A stretch of DNA of 41,139 nucleotides, taken from contig JAEUIN010000406.1 of assembly GCA_016793115.1 (NCBI GenBank), positions 1-41,139 of the forward strand, in the 5' to 3' direction. Below are positions 12,601-18,924 of the stretch, piece by piece. The notes under the pieces were generated by a model that made no database searches, had not been told where the DNA came from, and was given only the letters and a program-made list of their open reading frames with translations. Origin of the DNA: Planctomycetaceae bacterium. Its GTDB lineage: Bacteria > Planctomycetota > Planctomycetia > Pirellulales > PNKZ01. How positions within the stretch are numbered: the first letter of the stretch is position 1; each line of letters begins with the position of its first letter. The position numbers and the translations under genes are program-made.

Positions 12601-15600
12601 AACAGGCTCGTCGCCCCGAACACCGATTGCGTCACGAGCGTCCCGCCGACGTAATTGTTGGTGTTGTTCAACACCACGCTGCCGGTGCCGTTCGTCGCCT
12701 CTTTGCCGAGGACGAGACGCGCCGAGCCTTTGAGAATGTTGTTGCTGGCCGCGAGAATTGTGATCGTCGAGCCGCCGCCGCCGATCCGATAGACGTCGTC
12801 GGCGCCCACGCCAAGCGACGCGCCCGTGTAAGTCGCGCTGTTGGCCGAGCCGAGGAACCAGCGGCCGTCGTAGAGCGTCGCCATATCGAGCGCCAAGGCA
12901 AACGTGCCGTCGATGCCGAGCACCGCGCCTTGCCCGCCGGTCTGCACGTTCGCGCTCGGCAAAATACCGCCCACGCCGGTGATCGCCTCCTGCGAAGCCG
13001 GGGCTTGCCCGAGGCCGATCACGCCGAGACGAGTGGGATTGCTCGTTAGAAAGATTTGCTGACCGCCCGCTGTGTTGACGTTGTTCAAGTTGATCATGCT
13101 CAAGCGTCCGCCCGCATTGATCGTCACATCCCCGGTGCCGAGCCGGCCGGCGGCGTTGGCCACGCGGATGAGCCCTTCGTTAATCACCGTGCCGCCCGAA
13201 TACGTGCTGGGAGCGGCGGCGCTGAGCGTCAACGTACCGCCGCCGAGTTTGTTGAGCACGTAGCCGGCGTTGGAAGTCGTTTCCGTGATTGCCCGGAGCA
13301 TCGAGAACGACGACGAAGCGTTGATCGTCACGTTGCTGTCGAGCACCACGTCTCCGGCGAATTGCGACGTTTGCGAAGTGGCGTTCGCTACCGTGACGAT
13401 CGCTTCGTTGCCGATTGTCAGCTTGTTCGTCGCCGAGCCGATCGTGTGGGTCACCGCGCCGCTGCCGCTAATTCGTTGGAAACTGAACGTCGTATTACCG
13501 TTGATCAGAATGTCGTTGCCCGCGCCGGTGAAATAGGTGGCCGTCGCCGTGGCGTTGCTCTTCACCGTGAGTTGCCCGCTGTTGAGCGTGATCGCGCCGG
13601 TGCCGAGGCCCGCCGGGTCGCGAACTTCAAGGATGCCGGCGTTGAGGATCGTGCCCCCCGTGTAAGTGTTGGCCGTCGTCAGAATCAACGTGTTGTTCGT
13701 GTTGCTGGTGCTGGAGCCCCCTTTCCACAGGCCGGCCGTGCCGCTCACCTCGCCGTCGAGGGTGGTAATCGCCGACGACGTGATGATCGACGCATAGCCG
13801 CTGCCGTTGAGAACCGTCGGGCCCGCGACGGTCAGCGCAAACGTGTTGCCGCCGGTGATATTGAGCGTCTGCCCGCCGGTGGTGCTGACGTTGAACGTCA
13901 AACCCTTGATCGTGTGCGTCTGCGTCGAACCTGCGGTGATTCGATCGACGCTGATCGCCGCCAGCGGAACGTCTTGGCTCAACTCGACGGCAGCGTTAAA
14001 CACGGTGCTCGCATTGGCGCGCAGCTCGAGCGTCGAGGTCGACACGGTCGAACCGGCCAACCGAATGACTTTCTCGGTCGTCCCCAGCGCCGCGGCGTTC
14101 TGAATCTGAAGCTGTCCGGCGTTGACCTGAATCGTCGTCCCCGTGAGGTTGGGACTAGCCTGCGTGAGCGTCAGTCTGCCGACGCCGAATTTGGTCAGGT
14201 TTTCGGCGGTGATCGAACCTGTCAGCGTCGTCGTACCGGTCGTGTAGATCAAGGCTTCGGCCGGGGATCCGCTCGTGCCGAAGATCAAGTTCGCCGTCAG
14301 ATTGCGCGTCGACGTGGTGATCAGGCCGCCGCTGCGAATGGTGATGTCTTGGCCGCCGAGAATGTCGCCGCTCGTGCGAAGGGCGTACACGTCGGCCGCG
14401 GCGGCCAGCGTGGTGGTCGCCGTGACGTCGACCACCTCGACGCCCGTGCCCGCGGCGAGAGTTCCGGCATAGGCGGCATTGGCGAGGCCGTCGGCGCCGT
14501 ACGTCATGAAGGAATGATCGGTGCCGTTGACGATGTACGGCGCGACGATTCCGTTGGTGACCGTGGGCGCTCCGCTCGCGACGAGAAACCGAACGGTGTC
14601 GCCGCCAACCTGCCCGATATTGGCGGCGCTGGAGCCGCCGCGCGTGAACGTGAGGGTTCCCTGCCCGACGCGCGTCAACGAAGCGACGGTGAGTTCGGCC
14701 TGGGCCGCGGTTCCCGACTCTTGCACGAGCACCACGCTGCCGCCGCGGAAACTCAAGTCGCCGACCGTTTCGCTGGTCACCGCGTTCGTGGCGTTGCGAC
14801 CGATGAGTTCTACGGCGGAACCATTGAGCACGATCGGCGTCGAATCATGCCACTTATCGATCGACGGGCCTGCGGCGGTGCTGGTGTAGTCGAAGCGGAG
14901 CGCGGCTCCCGGAGCCAGCACCACGTTGTTGCGATTTCCCGTGTTGTCGCCGTTAACAAACGTGCCGTTCACGTTCGCCGTAAGCCGCCCAAACACATAG
15001 ATGTTGGGCGAGGCCAGGGTGCCGCGGAAATCGAGCGTGTTGCCGATCGTCGACGTGCTGCCGACGTGAACGATGGTATCGCCCGTATAATTTTGATCTT
15101 GAGCGAAGACGACCGTACCGGTCGTGTTGCCGATCACCGTGGCGTTGTAAAGCCTCCGACCGACCTCCACCGAATTGTCGCCGGTCACGACGTTCGGCAG
15201 GAAGATTTCAACGGACGAGCCGCCGGCGCCGAAGCGGTAAACGTTGCCCAAGCCGGCGCCCAGCGTCGCGGCGCGGTAGCTCGAAGTCCCGACCGCACCC
15301 AGGCTCCAAGTGCCGTCGCCGAGCCGCGCCATATCGAGTGCGGTCGAATACGTGGCGACGTTCAGCGCCAGCGCCCCGGATGTGTTGCTCCGGATGCTGA
15401 ACGCCGACGGGTCGGCGTCGAGCTGGAGATCGGCGCGGGCTAGTGAAAGCGCATTGCTCGCAAAGTTGTATCGCTGGCCGGCCGAGATATTGCCGAGCGC
15501 CGTGAATCGCACGGCGGCGCCGGGATTGACCGTGACGTTGCCGGTCCCGAGCGTAGCGTTGCCGTTGTAGACGATGCTGCTCGAGCCGAGCAGATTACCG

Positions 15601-18428
15601 AAGATCACGGTTCCGGCGCTGATCACCGTGCCGCCGCGAAAGTTGGAGTTGTCGGCGTTCACGTAGAGCGTGCCGCCGCCCAGTTTGTTGAGCGTGTAAC
15701 CCGGACCGGTGTCGATAATCTCGCCGCGCAGCACCGTGCCTACGCCCGCATCGATGCGAGCCGCATCGTTCAATGTGGTAACGCCGTTGAACGCGAGCGA
15801 ATAGGCCGTGGTGCTCGATCCGGTGATAACCAGACGCTGTTTGGCGATCGTCAGTCCGTCGAGTTCCAAAGTCTTTTGGCTCGCCGTCGTGCCGATTCGG
15901 TCGACGCCGATCGTGCCCGCCGCTCCGCTCATGACGACGTCGCCGCCGACGTAGATCGTTTCTTGAGTGCTCAAGCCGTCGCCGTCGTGGCGCAAATTGA
16001 GCGTGCCGTTGTCGAGAATGATGTCGGCTCCGCCGGAGGCGCTCGCGCCGTAGACGCCGTTGACTTGCACCGTCCCTTGCTTGATGTTCAAGAAAGCGAG
16101 CTCATTCGGCGTCGACGTCGACGCGTTCGACAGCACGAGCACGCCCGCGCCGAGCTTCGTAATGCCGAATCCCGATCCGCCGCCCAAGATCTGCCCGGCG
16201 AGCGTGAGCTGCGCGGTCGGAGTGTCGAACGTGGCGCCGCCGGTCAAGGTCGTCGTGCCGTCGAACTGCACTCGATATCCGTTCGCGCCGGTCGTTTGCA
16301 GCGTGCGGTCGCCGATCGTGAGCTCGCCGAACGTAAACGTGGCGTTCGTCGCCGACGTGGAAGCATCGCGATTGACGTCGATGACGCTCACCGAGTCGGC
16401 CGGCCCGCCGAGCGTAACGTCGTAGCCGCCCGACGGTCCGAATACGGTGCTGCCGTCGGCGCGCAGCGCCAAGCGTCCGCCCGCGAGCGTGATCCCGCCG
16501 GTACCGAGACCAAGCGCCTTATTCGTCTGCAGCGTGCCGCCGCTGTTGATCGTCGTCCCGCCGGAATAGTCCTGCGCGACGTTCATCACGACGGTTCCTT
16601 CGCCGTTTGCGAGGGGCGAACCAATGATCAGTCCCGCCGTTCCGCCGAGCACATTCGCCTGCGTCAGCGTCAACGCGCCGCCGCCGCCGCCGAGTCGATA
16701 GTTGTTATCAATCCCTGCCCCAAGCGAGCTCGCGGTGTAAGAGCCGTTGGTGTCCGTGGCTCCCAAATACCAAGTGCCGTCGCCGAGCGAAGCGAGATCG
16801 ACCGGCGTGGAAAAGGCGACGTCGCCGCTCAGCGCCAACACGCCGGAAGTCGTCGATTGAATGCCGGAGGCGGCGATGCCTCCGCCGCCGACCCCCGCGG
16901 TGACGTTCGTATTAAAGGCGATTCCCAACACGCCGAGAGCCGATGAATCGCTGCCGACGTTCAAAATTTGGTTGCCGCCGAGATTATTGGCGGCCAACCG
17001 CAACATCCCGCCGGGTCCGACGAGAACATTGTTGCCGACGACGTCGGCGCCGAGCGTGCCCGCCCCTTCAATGCGCAGCACGCCGCCGTCGACGACCGTG
17101 GTGCCGCCGCTGTAGGTGTTCATCCCCGACAACGTCTGCAAACCCGGCCCCGATTTCACCAAGGCGGTTCGTCCGGCGCCGTCGGCGATAACGCCGTCGA
17201 ACGTGACGTCCTGCCCGAGCGAGCCGCCGATCGTGAGCGTCGACGTCGTCGCCGCCGCGCCGTTGGTCACCGTGCCGACTCCGCTGAGTCGAGCGATGGT
17301 GTCGTTGAAACCGGCGAGATCGAAGGCGGAGCCGGCGTCGACGAGTCGCAACGGGGTCAACGGAAACGTCGGCAAGGTGTTGGACGCGCCCAACCGCAAG
17401 GTGCCGGAGTTGCGCACGATCGTACGACCGCCGTAGCTGTTTGAACCGGAAAGCACGAGCGTCGCGCCGTCGACGATCAGATCGGAGTTTGCTCCGCTGC
17501 CGCCGATCGAGCCGGCGACGTTAATCGTTCCGCCGCCCACGAACGTCAAGCGCCGTCCCGCGCCGTCGATATTCCCGCCGAGCGTGAGCGTGCCGGTCGA
17601 CCCGATCGACGAATTCGCGGCCAACGTGATGTCGCCGGCGTAGTAACTCGTGCCGCGGCCGGTCAGCGCGCCGACGCCGACTCCGCTGCCGGCGAGCGTC
17701 AACGCTTCAAAGGCGGCGTAGTTCACGTCGTTGAGCACGAGTTGCGCGCCGGCGGCGACGTTCGTCCCGATTTGGTTGTCGCCGAGACCGAAGTCGGCGT
17801 TGACGATCAACGTGCCGGCTTGCAGATCGGTTAAACCATAATAGGTGTTGAGCGTATTCAATTCGAACGTGGAAGCGCCGGTTTTGACGAATCCGTATCC
17901 GCCGACGGCGCCGTTAAGCGAGACGACGCCGGTTCCGTCGCCGCCGATCACTTGCTCGAACGTTCCGAAGTTGATTTCATTATCGACGATGAAATCGCCG
18001 CTTCCCGTCTGCAGCAGCGCCGGCGCGACTCCGTAAAAATTAATCGTTCCGCCGGTGATTTCGTTCGCGGCCGTCGAACTGCTTTCGAGGGAAATCCCGT
18101 TCACCGTGAACGACAAATCGGTGTTCTCCGCGACGTAGCTCGTCGCGCCCGTTCCGCCGAAATGCAGCACGTCGCCGCCGAACAAACCGTTGGGCGTCGT
18201 GCCGCTTTCCCATTTGGTCGGATCGTTCCACGCGCCCGACGTATTCAACCAGATAAAGTCCGCGGCTTGGATCGGCGCCGGTGCGATCGCAAGAGACGTC
18301 GTCAGTGCAAGACACACCGAAGTGCGTAACGACTTGCGAATTGCCTTACCGAACGATCGACGAAACGTCGCCGATCGAGATCGGCGGCCGCTCCATTTGC
18401 ATTCACATGCGCTGCGACTGATGGGCAT
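690..18428 (-). CDS. Giant autotransporter-repeat (PATR) PEP-CTERM surface protein, about 5,912 aa
   Basis: Single uninterrupted 17.7-kb frame. The chosen ATG (18428-18426) follows GGGAG with 10 nt spacing; the frame extends to a TTG at 18497, but that stretch holds a hairpin and no ribosome site. A long basic n-region precedes a hydrophobic stretch ending API-QA|ADF, a signal peptide. The mature protein opens with WLNTSGAWNDPTKW, typical of planctomycete strand-repeat proteins, then carries dozens of passenger-associated transport repeats of the form LTKxGxGTLxLxGxNTYxGGTxIxxGTL (PATR, TIGR02601/PF12951 type), predicted to stack as a beta helix. It ends with VPEPGS, a hydrophobic helix (SLMLLAVAGLGVAF) and basic RYRRKLK: a PEP-CTERM signal processed by exosortase. 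There is no outer-membrane barrel domain, so it is not a classical autotransporter. A 2,000-residue region is duplicated. Likely a cell-surface adhesin or matrix component (inferred). Confidence 0.93.
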   Translation of the reverse strand: MPISRSACECKWSGRRSRSATFRRSFGKAIRKSLRTSVCLALTTSLAIAPAPIQAADFIWLNTSGAWNDPTKWESGTTPNGLFGGDVLHFGGTGATSYVAENTDLSFTVNGISLESSSTAANEITGGTINFYGVAPALLQTGSGDFIVDNEINFGTFEQVIGGDGTGVVSLNGAVGGYGFVKTGASTFELNTLNTYYGLTDLQAGTLIVNADFGLGDNQIGTNVAAGAQLVLNDVNYAAFEALTLAGSGVGVGALTGRGTSYYAGDITLAANSSIGSTGTLTLGGNIDGAGRRLTFVGGGTINVAGSIGGSGANSDLIVDGATLVLSGSNSYGGRTIVRNSGTLRLGASNTLPTFPLTPLRLVDAGSAFDLAGFNDTIARLSGVGTVTNGAAATTSTLTIGGSLGQDVTFDGVIADGAGRTALVKSGPGLQTLSGMNTYSGGTTVVDGGVLRIEGAGTLGADVVGNNVLVGPGGMLRLAANNLGGNQILNVGSDSSALGVLGIAFNTNVTAGVGGGGIAASGIQSTTSGVLALSGDVAFSTPVDLASLGDGTWYLGATDTNGSYTASSLGAGIDNNYRLGGGGGALTLTQANVLGGTAGLIIGSPLANGEGTVVMNVAQDYSGGTTINSGGTLQTNKALGLGTGGITLAGGRLALRADGSTVFGPSGGYDVTLGGPADSVSVIDVNRDASTSATNATFTFGELTIGDRTLQTTGANGYRVQFDGTTTLTGGATFDTPTAQLTLAGQILGGGSGFGITKLGAGVLVLSNASTSTPNELAFLNIKQGTVQVNGVYGASASGGADIILDNGTLNLRHDGDGLSTQETIYVGGDVVMSGAAGTIGVDRIGTTASQKTLELDGLTIAKQRLVITGSSTTAYSLAFNGVTTLNDAARIDAGVGTVLRGEIIDTGPGYTLNKLGGGTLYVNADNSNFRGGTVISAGTVIFGNLLGSSSIVYNGNATLGTGNVTVNPGAAVRFTALGNISAGQRYNFASNALSLARADLQLDADPSAFSIRSNTSGALALNVATYSTALDMARLGDGTWSLGAVGTSSYRAATLGAGLGNVYRFGAGGSSVEIFLPNVVTGDNSVEVGRRLYNATVIGNTTGTVVFAQDQNYTGDTIVHVGSTSTIGNTLDFRGTLASPNIYVFGRLTANVNGTFVNGDNTGNRNNVVLAPGAALRFDYTSTAAGPSIDKWHDSTPIVLNGSAVELIGRNATNAVTSETVGDLSFRGGSVVLVQESGTAAQAELTVASLTRVGQGTLTFTRGGSSAANIGQVGGDTVRFLVASGAPTVTNGIVAPYIVNGTDHSFMTYGADGLANAAYAGTLAAGTGVEVVDVTATTTLAAAADVYALRTSGDILGGQDITIRSGGLITTSTRNLTANLIFGTSGSPAEALIYTTGTTTLTGSITAENLTKFGVGRLTLTQASPNLTGTTIQVNAGQLQIQNAAALGTTEKVIRLAGSTVSTSTLELRANASTVFNAAVELSQDVPLAAISVDRITAGSTQTHTIKGLTFNVSTTGGQTLNITGGNTFALTVAGPTVLNGSGYASIITSSAITTLDGEVSGTAGLWKGGSSTSNTNNTLILTTANTYTGGTILNAGILEVRDPAGLGTGAITLNSGQLTVKSNATATATYFTGAGNDILINGNTTFSFQRISGSGAVTHTIGSATNKLTIGNEAIVTVANATSQTSQFAGDVVLDSNVTINASSSFSMLRAITETTSNAGYVLNKLGGGTLTLSAAAPSTYSGGTVINEGLIRVANAAGRLGTGDVTINAGGRLSMINLNNVNTAGGQQIFLTSNPTRLGVIGLGQAPASQEAITGVGGILPSANVQTGGQGAVLGIDGTFALALDMATLYDGRWFLGSANSATYTGASLGVGADDVYRIGGGGSTITILAASNNILKGSARLVLGKEATNGTGSVVLNNTNNYVGGTLVTQSVFGATSLFIRSGNLNTPLGFGHVAVQGTLTFDSTLGSAVSGLNGDVNPNANTYSFHPGAILRFGSTSSNFNVPGSTGGRWADTVGVELNGSTLDLRSSTSTTLFNYEKMGAITYRAGSDLIVLRAAATAAGAEFAFDSLSRLDTGTLTVGHTAGVLGAAANYERVTIAAPPQMVSNMLPAYIVDRTDNQYLQYDSSVGLKLIDTTAANTFYKSVSGTFGSALDNDGTEVVSISSTAATLNTDLDLYALRTDQAVARGGSGASAITIRSGGLLSYSASTRRIDADLIFGASGQSEALIYTLATTQIGGQISAGAVTKFGAGALQLMVNQATFTGDWNVNTGTLQVSTLGALGVGNQVKLFGGAGGGSTLYLTINPGTPDNAFLSAGKISVWDNNTIRFDPNGTDRQLTIGDIDLNTTGSGNLSGLRFYVDDSRNVLRTGMVTMNADYMINVDAVNSSYGQSVGTAFGGLSGFGLSLTKIGDGMLILPDIRDTFVFGTINIASGPLVVTNDGSLGSGAGSVANVYYGGALEIDVANFQPTVETLNFHPGSVERWNVEDARGTSGVYTLAPGQNLQLATNLVTGVRTIELNGGGVWGFMRYDDEATAVYRTAAANISWRLLADSFIGRTLPLGTVNFIDDTKGVPSSPTQNNNTLSVTGAILEINGVIDGNFDLTKVGNDIVVLGGKNTYRNTIVADGILRLGTDDALPTAGLLTTRGRAILDMNGFNQRIGNLADDFDTVGGSGIIENSAYTINTLTVGDAADSTYAGLIRGGINLTKVGAGMLTLTAPNTYFGDTTINEGVLRAGSLDATPDTPDLYLAAGGTFDLNGFSQTVGAVNGDGGTILLNSATLTIGATNRSGSFAGTIEAPGALVKIGTGVQALRGTNTYAGGTSILGGVLDVADDANLGAAAGGVTIGGAALRISGTSFGTFARAVTLNADGGTIDVADATHTLTMTTGIAGAGSFTKTGLGTLLFTTANAYQGDTTLAQGVLRVSADDQLGVGGALLFDGGDLQIDGTSYLASSRAVQLLGGGGRVIVADILHNFTLNTTLAGVGTLTKAGSGTLTLQAGNTYTGGTRIETGILAIAADSALGDAGRLAFVGVGATLQVTADTLSAREIDFGSVGGTFDVGAGVVYSLEGNVIGAGGLLKTGAGELLQSNVATSNFNYSGATTIADGILRISRADALPVVYGLNIDNAGQFQLNGNNQSLSRISGISGAAVIENQAATAAVLTVGATGLDSDFAGRFLGNLSVVKEGGGLMTLTGDGDIAGTLTLNAGTVVVDAAMQLAGITVNSGAVLTGYAQGAGESPFGTTNDILLSGGTLRLIGLTTTTNTLTTGALQVAGGSRLIVDATAGGSTTFSAGSLVRVGNGTLQITAGSGSLNVTEFFHFANPGVGPGTIIPWISNSAGDFITVDAGNFLVVAQPSAAVDINDDAFGLTSFYRAEAGKINQLNANRAWLGLVVDQQVVNGAFTLSIGDGTTAAKVNLLGGSIDTTNLNFGASEAIITTTAAPASISAVIQGSGGLTKLGGQTLTLSGNNTYVGGTSFNGGTVFVFGDENLGAAGEALRFDGGTLRTGGTFTLTRPITIGAGSGTIGVDGGSSLSETPVLTIDQNMTGSGSLTKIGAGTLVLAQGNSFAGGLTVTEGTARVLNSESLAGADAVVGANPLGTGPLTLNGGRLEVRINGDGTTAAQNLLFDNDLLVGADSVLSLDRVSGAATTKTVQFKSLLVQGSTFTVTPANSFGLQILGSSTIRGVSTLNVTAGTMTLSGVLTGSGALTKAGAGTLTITNTASGVDANNFTGTVDVFQGTLNAYGTGSSFALAGASAVRMSGGTFRILHDGDGTATTTEDIDLGLDLEVFSGPASTIYVDRLGTTAARKNVEIRSLTFREDSRLITTGANTYRIGITGPLTLAGNAYFDVSSADVILHGPIVDADGFAGGTLNKFGSAVLWVNGVSTHRGGTAINGGTVIFGDKPAGTADATVYNPDSRLGPGAILVNPGAALRLAAATNIHPGQRVDLVGSQSSLPLLGLRTINSLSEVNFRAFTGGVVGINTSGYDRIDDMRLLGDGTWFLGSNDTGTYTGVSLIAGAGNMYRLGGGGNVLTIANPNVLTGAADLSVGTGLVRGGLVTNSNGNIIFNGEQSYTGRTTVHKGSTSTIGNTLEFRATLATPEIEVLGRLTANVFGTFVRADGTGNRNDVVLRPGGALRFDYTSTTAGASVDKWHDGTPIHLPGSALELIGRNATSAVTSERVGDVTFGGGSVVLVQESATSAQAELILAELTRVGQGTITFTRGGASAANIGGVGNDTVRLIVAGGAPTVTNGMVAPYFVNGTDGVFLTYGANGFAGAAFSATSLTASTATDIVNVTSAETLSGTAEAYAVKATAGISGGTLQIGSGGLLTTSSITVGSAIEFGGPTPTEAVIYNSTTLNLTGALTAAGFTKSGAGRLTITGANPGITAGAEAPEAQVNGGVLQLQNANSLGGLAIRLAGSSLSATTLELRADAHADFTSSVVLDDNVPLATINVDRISSAGGTAKNLTIPRLTFNTNSGAGQTLIVSTNSSNLFRLNVSEALQLNSTDGGGTVTLALNTSAEIMIVDGVVSGLARLHKTDVNNNTTLILAGVNTYTGGTTLSGGTLDARGLQALGTGDVDLIAGTLILRNDVTGGTFGFGAGFDVNVLGNVTINVNRTAGSATSQTLSINNLNIGNQVLTTTASNSYRLGINGDINLSGDATINASSAPVLLAGGINGGGRDYSLTKIGATEIQISGAATDFTGGTFIDAGTVRMMNATATLGGGDVFVNGSGRLILHSLPNFENIAGGQRVVVTSTEAALAVIGLGDAINVSPVGATGFNLESTTSGLLAVNGGSYGQDVVASLGDGTWYLGATSSGTYNGSVLTAGAGNLYRLGGGGATLTLLAASNNLLTGDNSVVVGSLLLNGNSGGVVFNNTNNYAGDTLINRGVTATLVSGGTNSPLGGGTVDVFGGLALSGTNGSFLDNTAALATGNRNVIRLHPGAVLTFGASSNTNRWFDSAPVALDGAQLSFAGNSNTTSTETFGALTYTRGATLTSVRSSTNGQTQLTFADLTRGGVGDTLTVTVGSATSLGSAAALGDRILIDAFASAAPVDALGMLSPSMINATAGNFLTYDSTLGLSNAAFTTTSLPTAAATDIAFQTGSATLTSNVTVHALRITSTSGTATISNTLGVADRITIRSGGLLTTGSTSALIVVNPSLVFGDDGEKEALIYNSGTVTLNGRIVAGGGITKFGGGVLVVNAPQTHSAGWFVNGGTLQVQALDGLGTADASNTVVLNGGSSVGSTLTFHLNTGNAADATFTSGKIISWDNNRINFTFGSTDDRTATIADIDLNATAGNPTSVLTILTERSRTSLNTGLVTLNADARLIVDATSYTGGGISTSVTFAGLAGVGRTLTKVGDGTLGLNDNGATFVGGRIFVGEGTLRVNSDGSLGDATGTATFQRNGVLEINVDDFNPLATVVQQVGSLERWSVEGARGGVDGDYTVPDGVILQLDTSLQGTRTITLGEGSAVEGYLRQDNLVWTTFRTAGPNVSWQLAGDARIGQTVEGQNIPNGEYPQTSFANTFTPEILLGAVLEIQGAISGSGNLTKVGDDMVILSGANTYGDTTIAGGMLRIGRDDALPTSGRLAFAGGSSGAFDLNGFDQTVDVIHGPAGIIGNSAAQINTLTFGGSGQGSYGGTVQGGVALAKTGSGTQVLTGANTYVGTTNVSGGTLTVNGSIAGGGVSVSGGMFNGGSPTTPAQINTGVVVNAGGGFSAGSNSAGFEGNGVGQMNIAGNLVWNDSSNLVFDFRGVDNLGTDWDFVHVGGTLQLAATTSITLYVDSWLADNSDYGGNTFDAMPEPVVPTSWQWLMADGGITNGFGTVFGDQAEIALFNVVDNRSGTGVFAGDGGGYSPSGRFWVSSVGSALFINYQAVPEPGSLMLLAVAGLGVAFRYRRKLKSGIADKGC
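1385..7620 (-). repeat. Giant gene, duplicated block B (units B1 and B2)
   Basis: This segment of the giant gene encodes the same ordered set of blocks as 10210-16510, diverged at sequence level. Ordered anchors in protein direction include HDGDG followed by VDRxGTTAxxK, VNPGAALRxxA, GDGTWxLG, GSTSTIGNTL, FDYTST, KWHDxTPI, ELIGRNAT, VLVQES, LTRVGQGT, VAPYxVNGTD, then WDNNxIxF, ERWxVExARG and LTKVGxDxVxLxGxNTY. Corresponding anchors lie 8.8-8.9 kb apart throughout, for example WDNN near 2610 against 11455 and ERW near 2125 against 10970. Inside the block, two units of about 2.9 kb (starting near 7620 and 4700) are themselves related. Limits are approximate. Confidence 0.8.
10210..16510 (-). 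repeat. Giant gene, duplicated block A (units A1 and A2)
   Basis: Partner of the block at 1385-7620. It also splits into two related units beginning near 16510 and 13600. The intervening part (about 7.7-10.2 kb) is filled with shorter generic PATR repeats. The constant offset of anchors between blocks A and B points to duplication of an already doubled unit, followed by divergence. Limits are approximate because they were placed by reading the translated protein. Confidence 0.8.
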
Positions 18429-18449
18429 CGGTGCGAGGCTCCCATTGTG

Positions 18450-18469
18450 GGTCGTCGATTTCGACGACC
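18450..18469 (-). promoter_or_regulatory. Hairpin in the leader of the giant gene
   Basis: Perfect 8-bp inverted repeat, GGTCGTCG (18450-18457) and CGACGACC (18462-18469), with a 4-nt loop. It is 21 nt upstream of the preferred ATG, just before the GGGAG ribosome site. It lies inside the TTG-extended reading frame, which argues that this stretch is an untranslated leader. A regulatory role is inferred only. Confidence 0.35.
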
Positions 18470-18821
18470 GATCGGTCCGGCAAGCGACCGCTCTCAAAAA
18501 GAAATGAAGAATTGCGCGCGGACACCTCCGACATGACCAAGTCGGAATGACGTCGATTCACCGCGACCAAAGGTGACTCGAGCGTCGACTTGGCGTCGCG
18601 AAGAGAGCGACATTGATGAAATCTAGTTGCGAGAAATTTCGCATCCAGATCGACGAAGTGACGCGGCCTGCGTCACAGAGTTGCGCTGCGGCGGCCAACA
18701 TGTCGCACTCAACTGCCACGGCGGCGCGCCGTCGCTTGTCAGGTTCGACCGTGTCGCTCGACACAATTCGAATTCGATCTCCTGCAAGCTACGCGCGAGG
18801 TGCACGGCAGCGCCGGCTGTT

Positions 18822-18857
18822 TTCGCGAATTGTTCGCGAGTCAGTTTGTCGCGAACA
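18822..18857. promoter_or_regulatory. Cluster of TCGCGA palindromes
   Basis: Three TCGCGA cores at 18823-18828, 18834-18839 and 18849-18854. The last two form a perfect 9-9-9 inverted repeat: TGTTCGCGA (18831-18839), a 9-nt spacer, and TCGCGAACA (18849-18857), followed by an A tract. It lies between the mtfA-like stop and the giant gene start. It could be an operator for the giant gene or an RNA hairpin; the sequence does not decide. Confidence 0.35.
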
Positions 18858-18885
18858 AAAAAAGACCATCGCCTGCGGAACAAAA

Positions 18886-18909
18886 CCAGCCTACCGGAGC
18901 GCCGCTCCG
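18886..18909 (-). terminator. Possible terminator after the mtfA-like gene
   Basis: On the minus strand, 15 nt after the stop codon, CGGAGC-GGC-GCTCCG (18909-18895) forms a 6-bp stem, followed after about 9 nt by a T4 run. The distance between stem and T run is longer than in a standard intrinsic terminator, so the call is weak. Confidence 0.3.
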
Positions 18910-18924
18910 ACGCGCCGGCGGGGG

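Larger units (their letters stand above)
18429..18924. other. Intergenic region upstream of the giant gene
   Basis: About 500 bp without a convincing gene; open frames here on both strands have no recognisable product and no good ribosome site. It holds the leader of the giant gene with a hairpin at 18450-18469, a run of TCGCGA palindromes at 18822-18857, an A7 tract (18857-18863), and a possible terminator for the mtfA-like gene at 18895-18909. No clear -35/-10 pair was identified for the giant gene. Confidence 0.6.

Noticed and set aside
570..15443. Long plus-strand open frames opposite the giant gene (570-2957, 9426-11891, 13056-15443; about 800 codons each)
   Set aside because: They are antisense to a gene with clear protein motifs. 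Their translations are rich in R, A, D, V and E with no domain, as expected from the codon bias of a Gly/Thr/Leu-rich GC-rich gene read backwards. No ribosome sites or promoters were seen.
18429..18497. TTG start extending the giant protein by 23 residues
   Set aside because: No ribosome site at the TTG, and the stretch contains a perfect hairpin. The ATG at 18428 has GGGAG at suitable spacing and gives a normal signal peptide.
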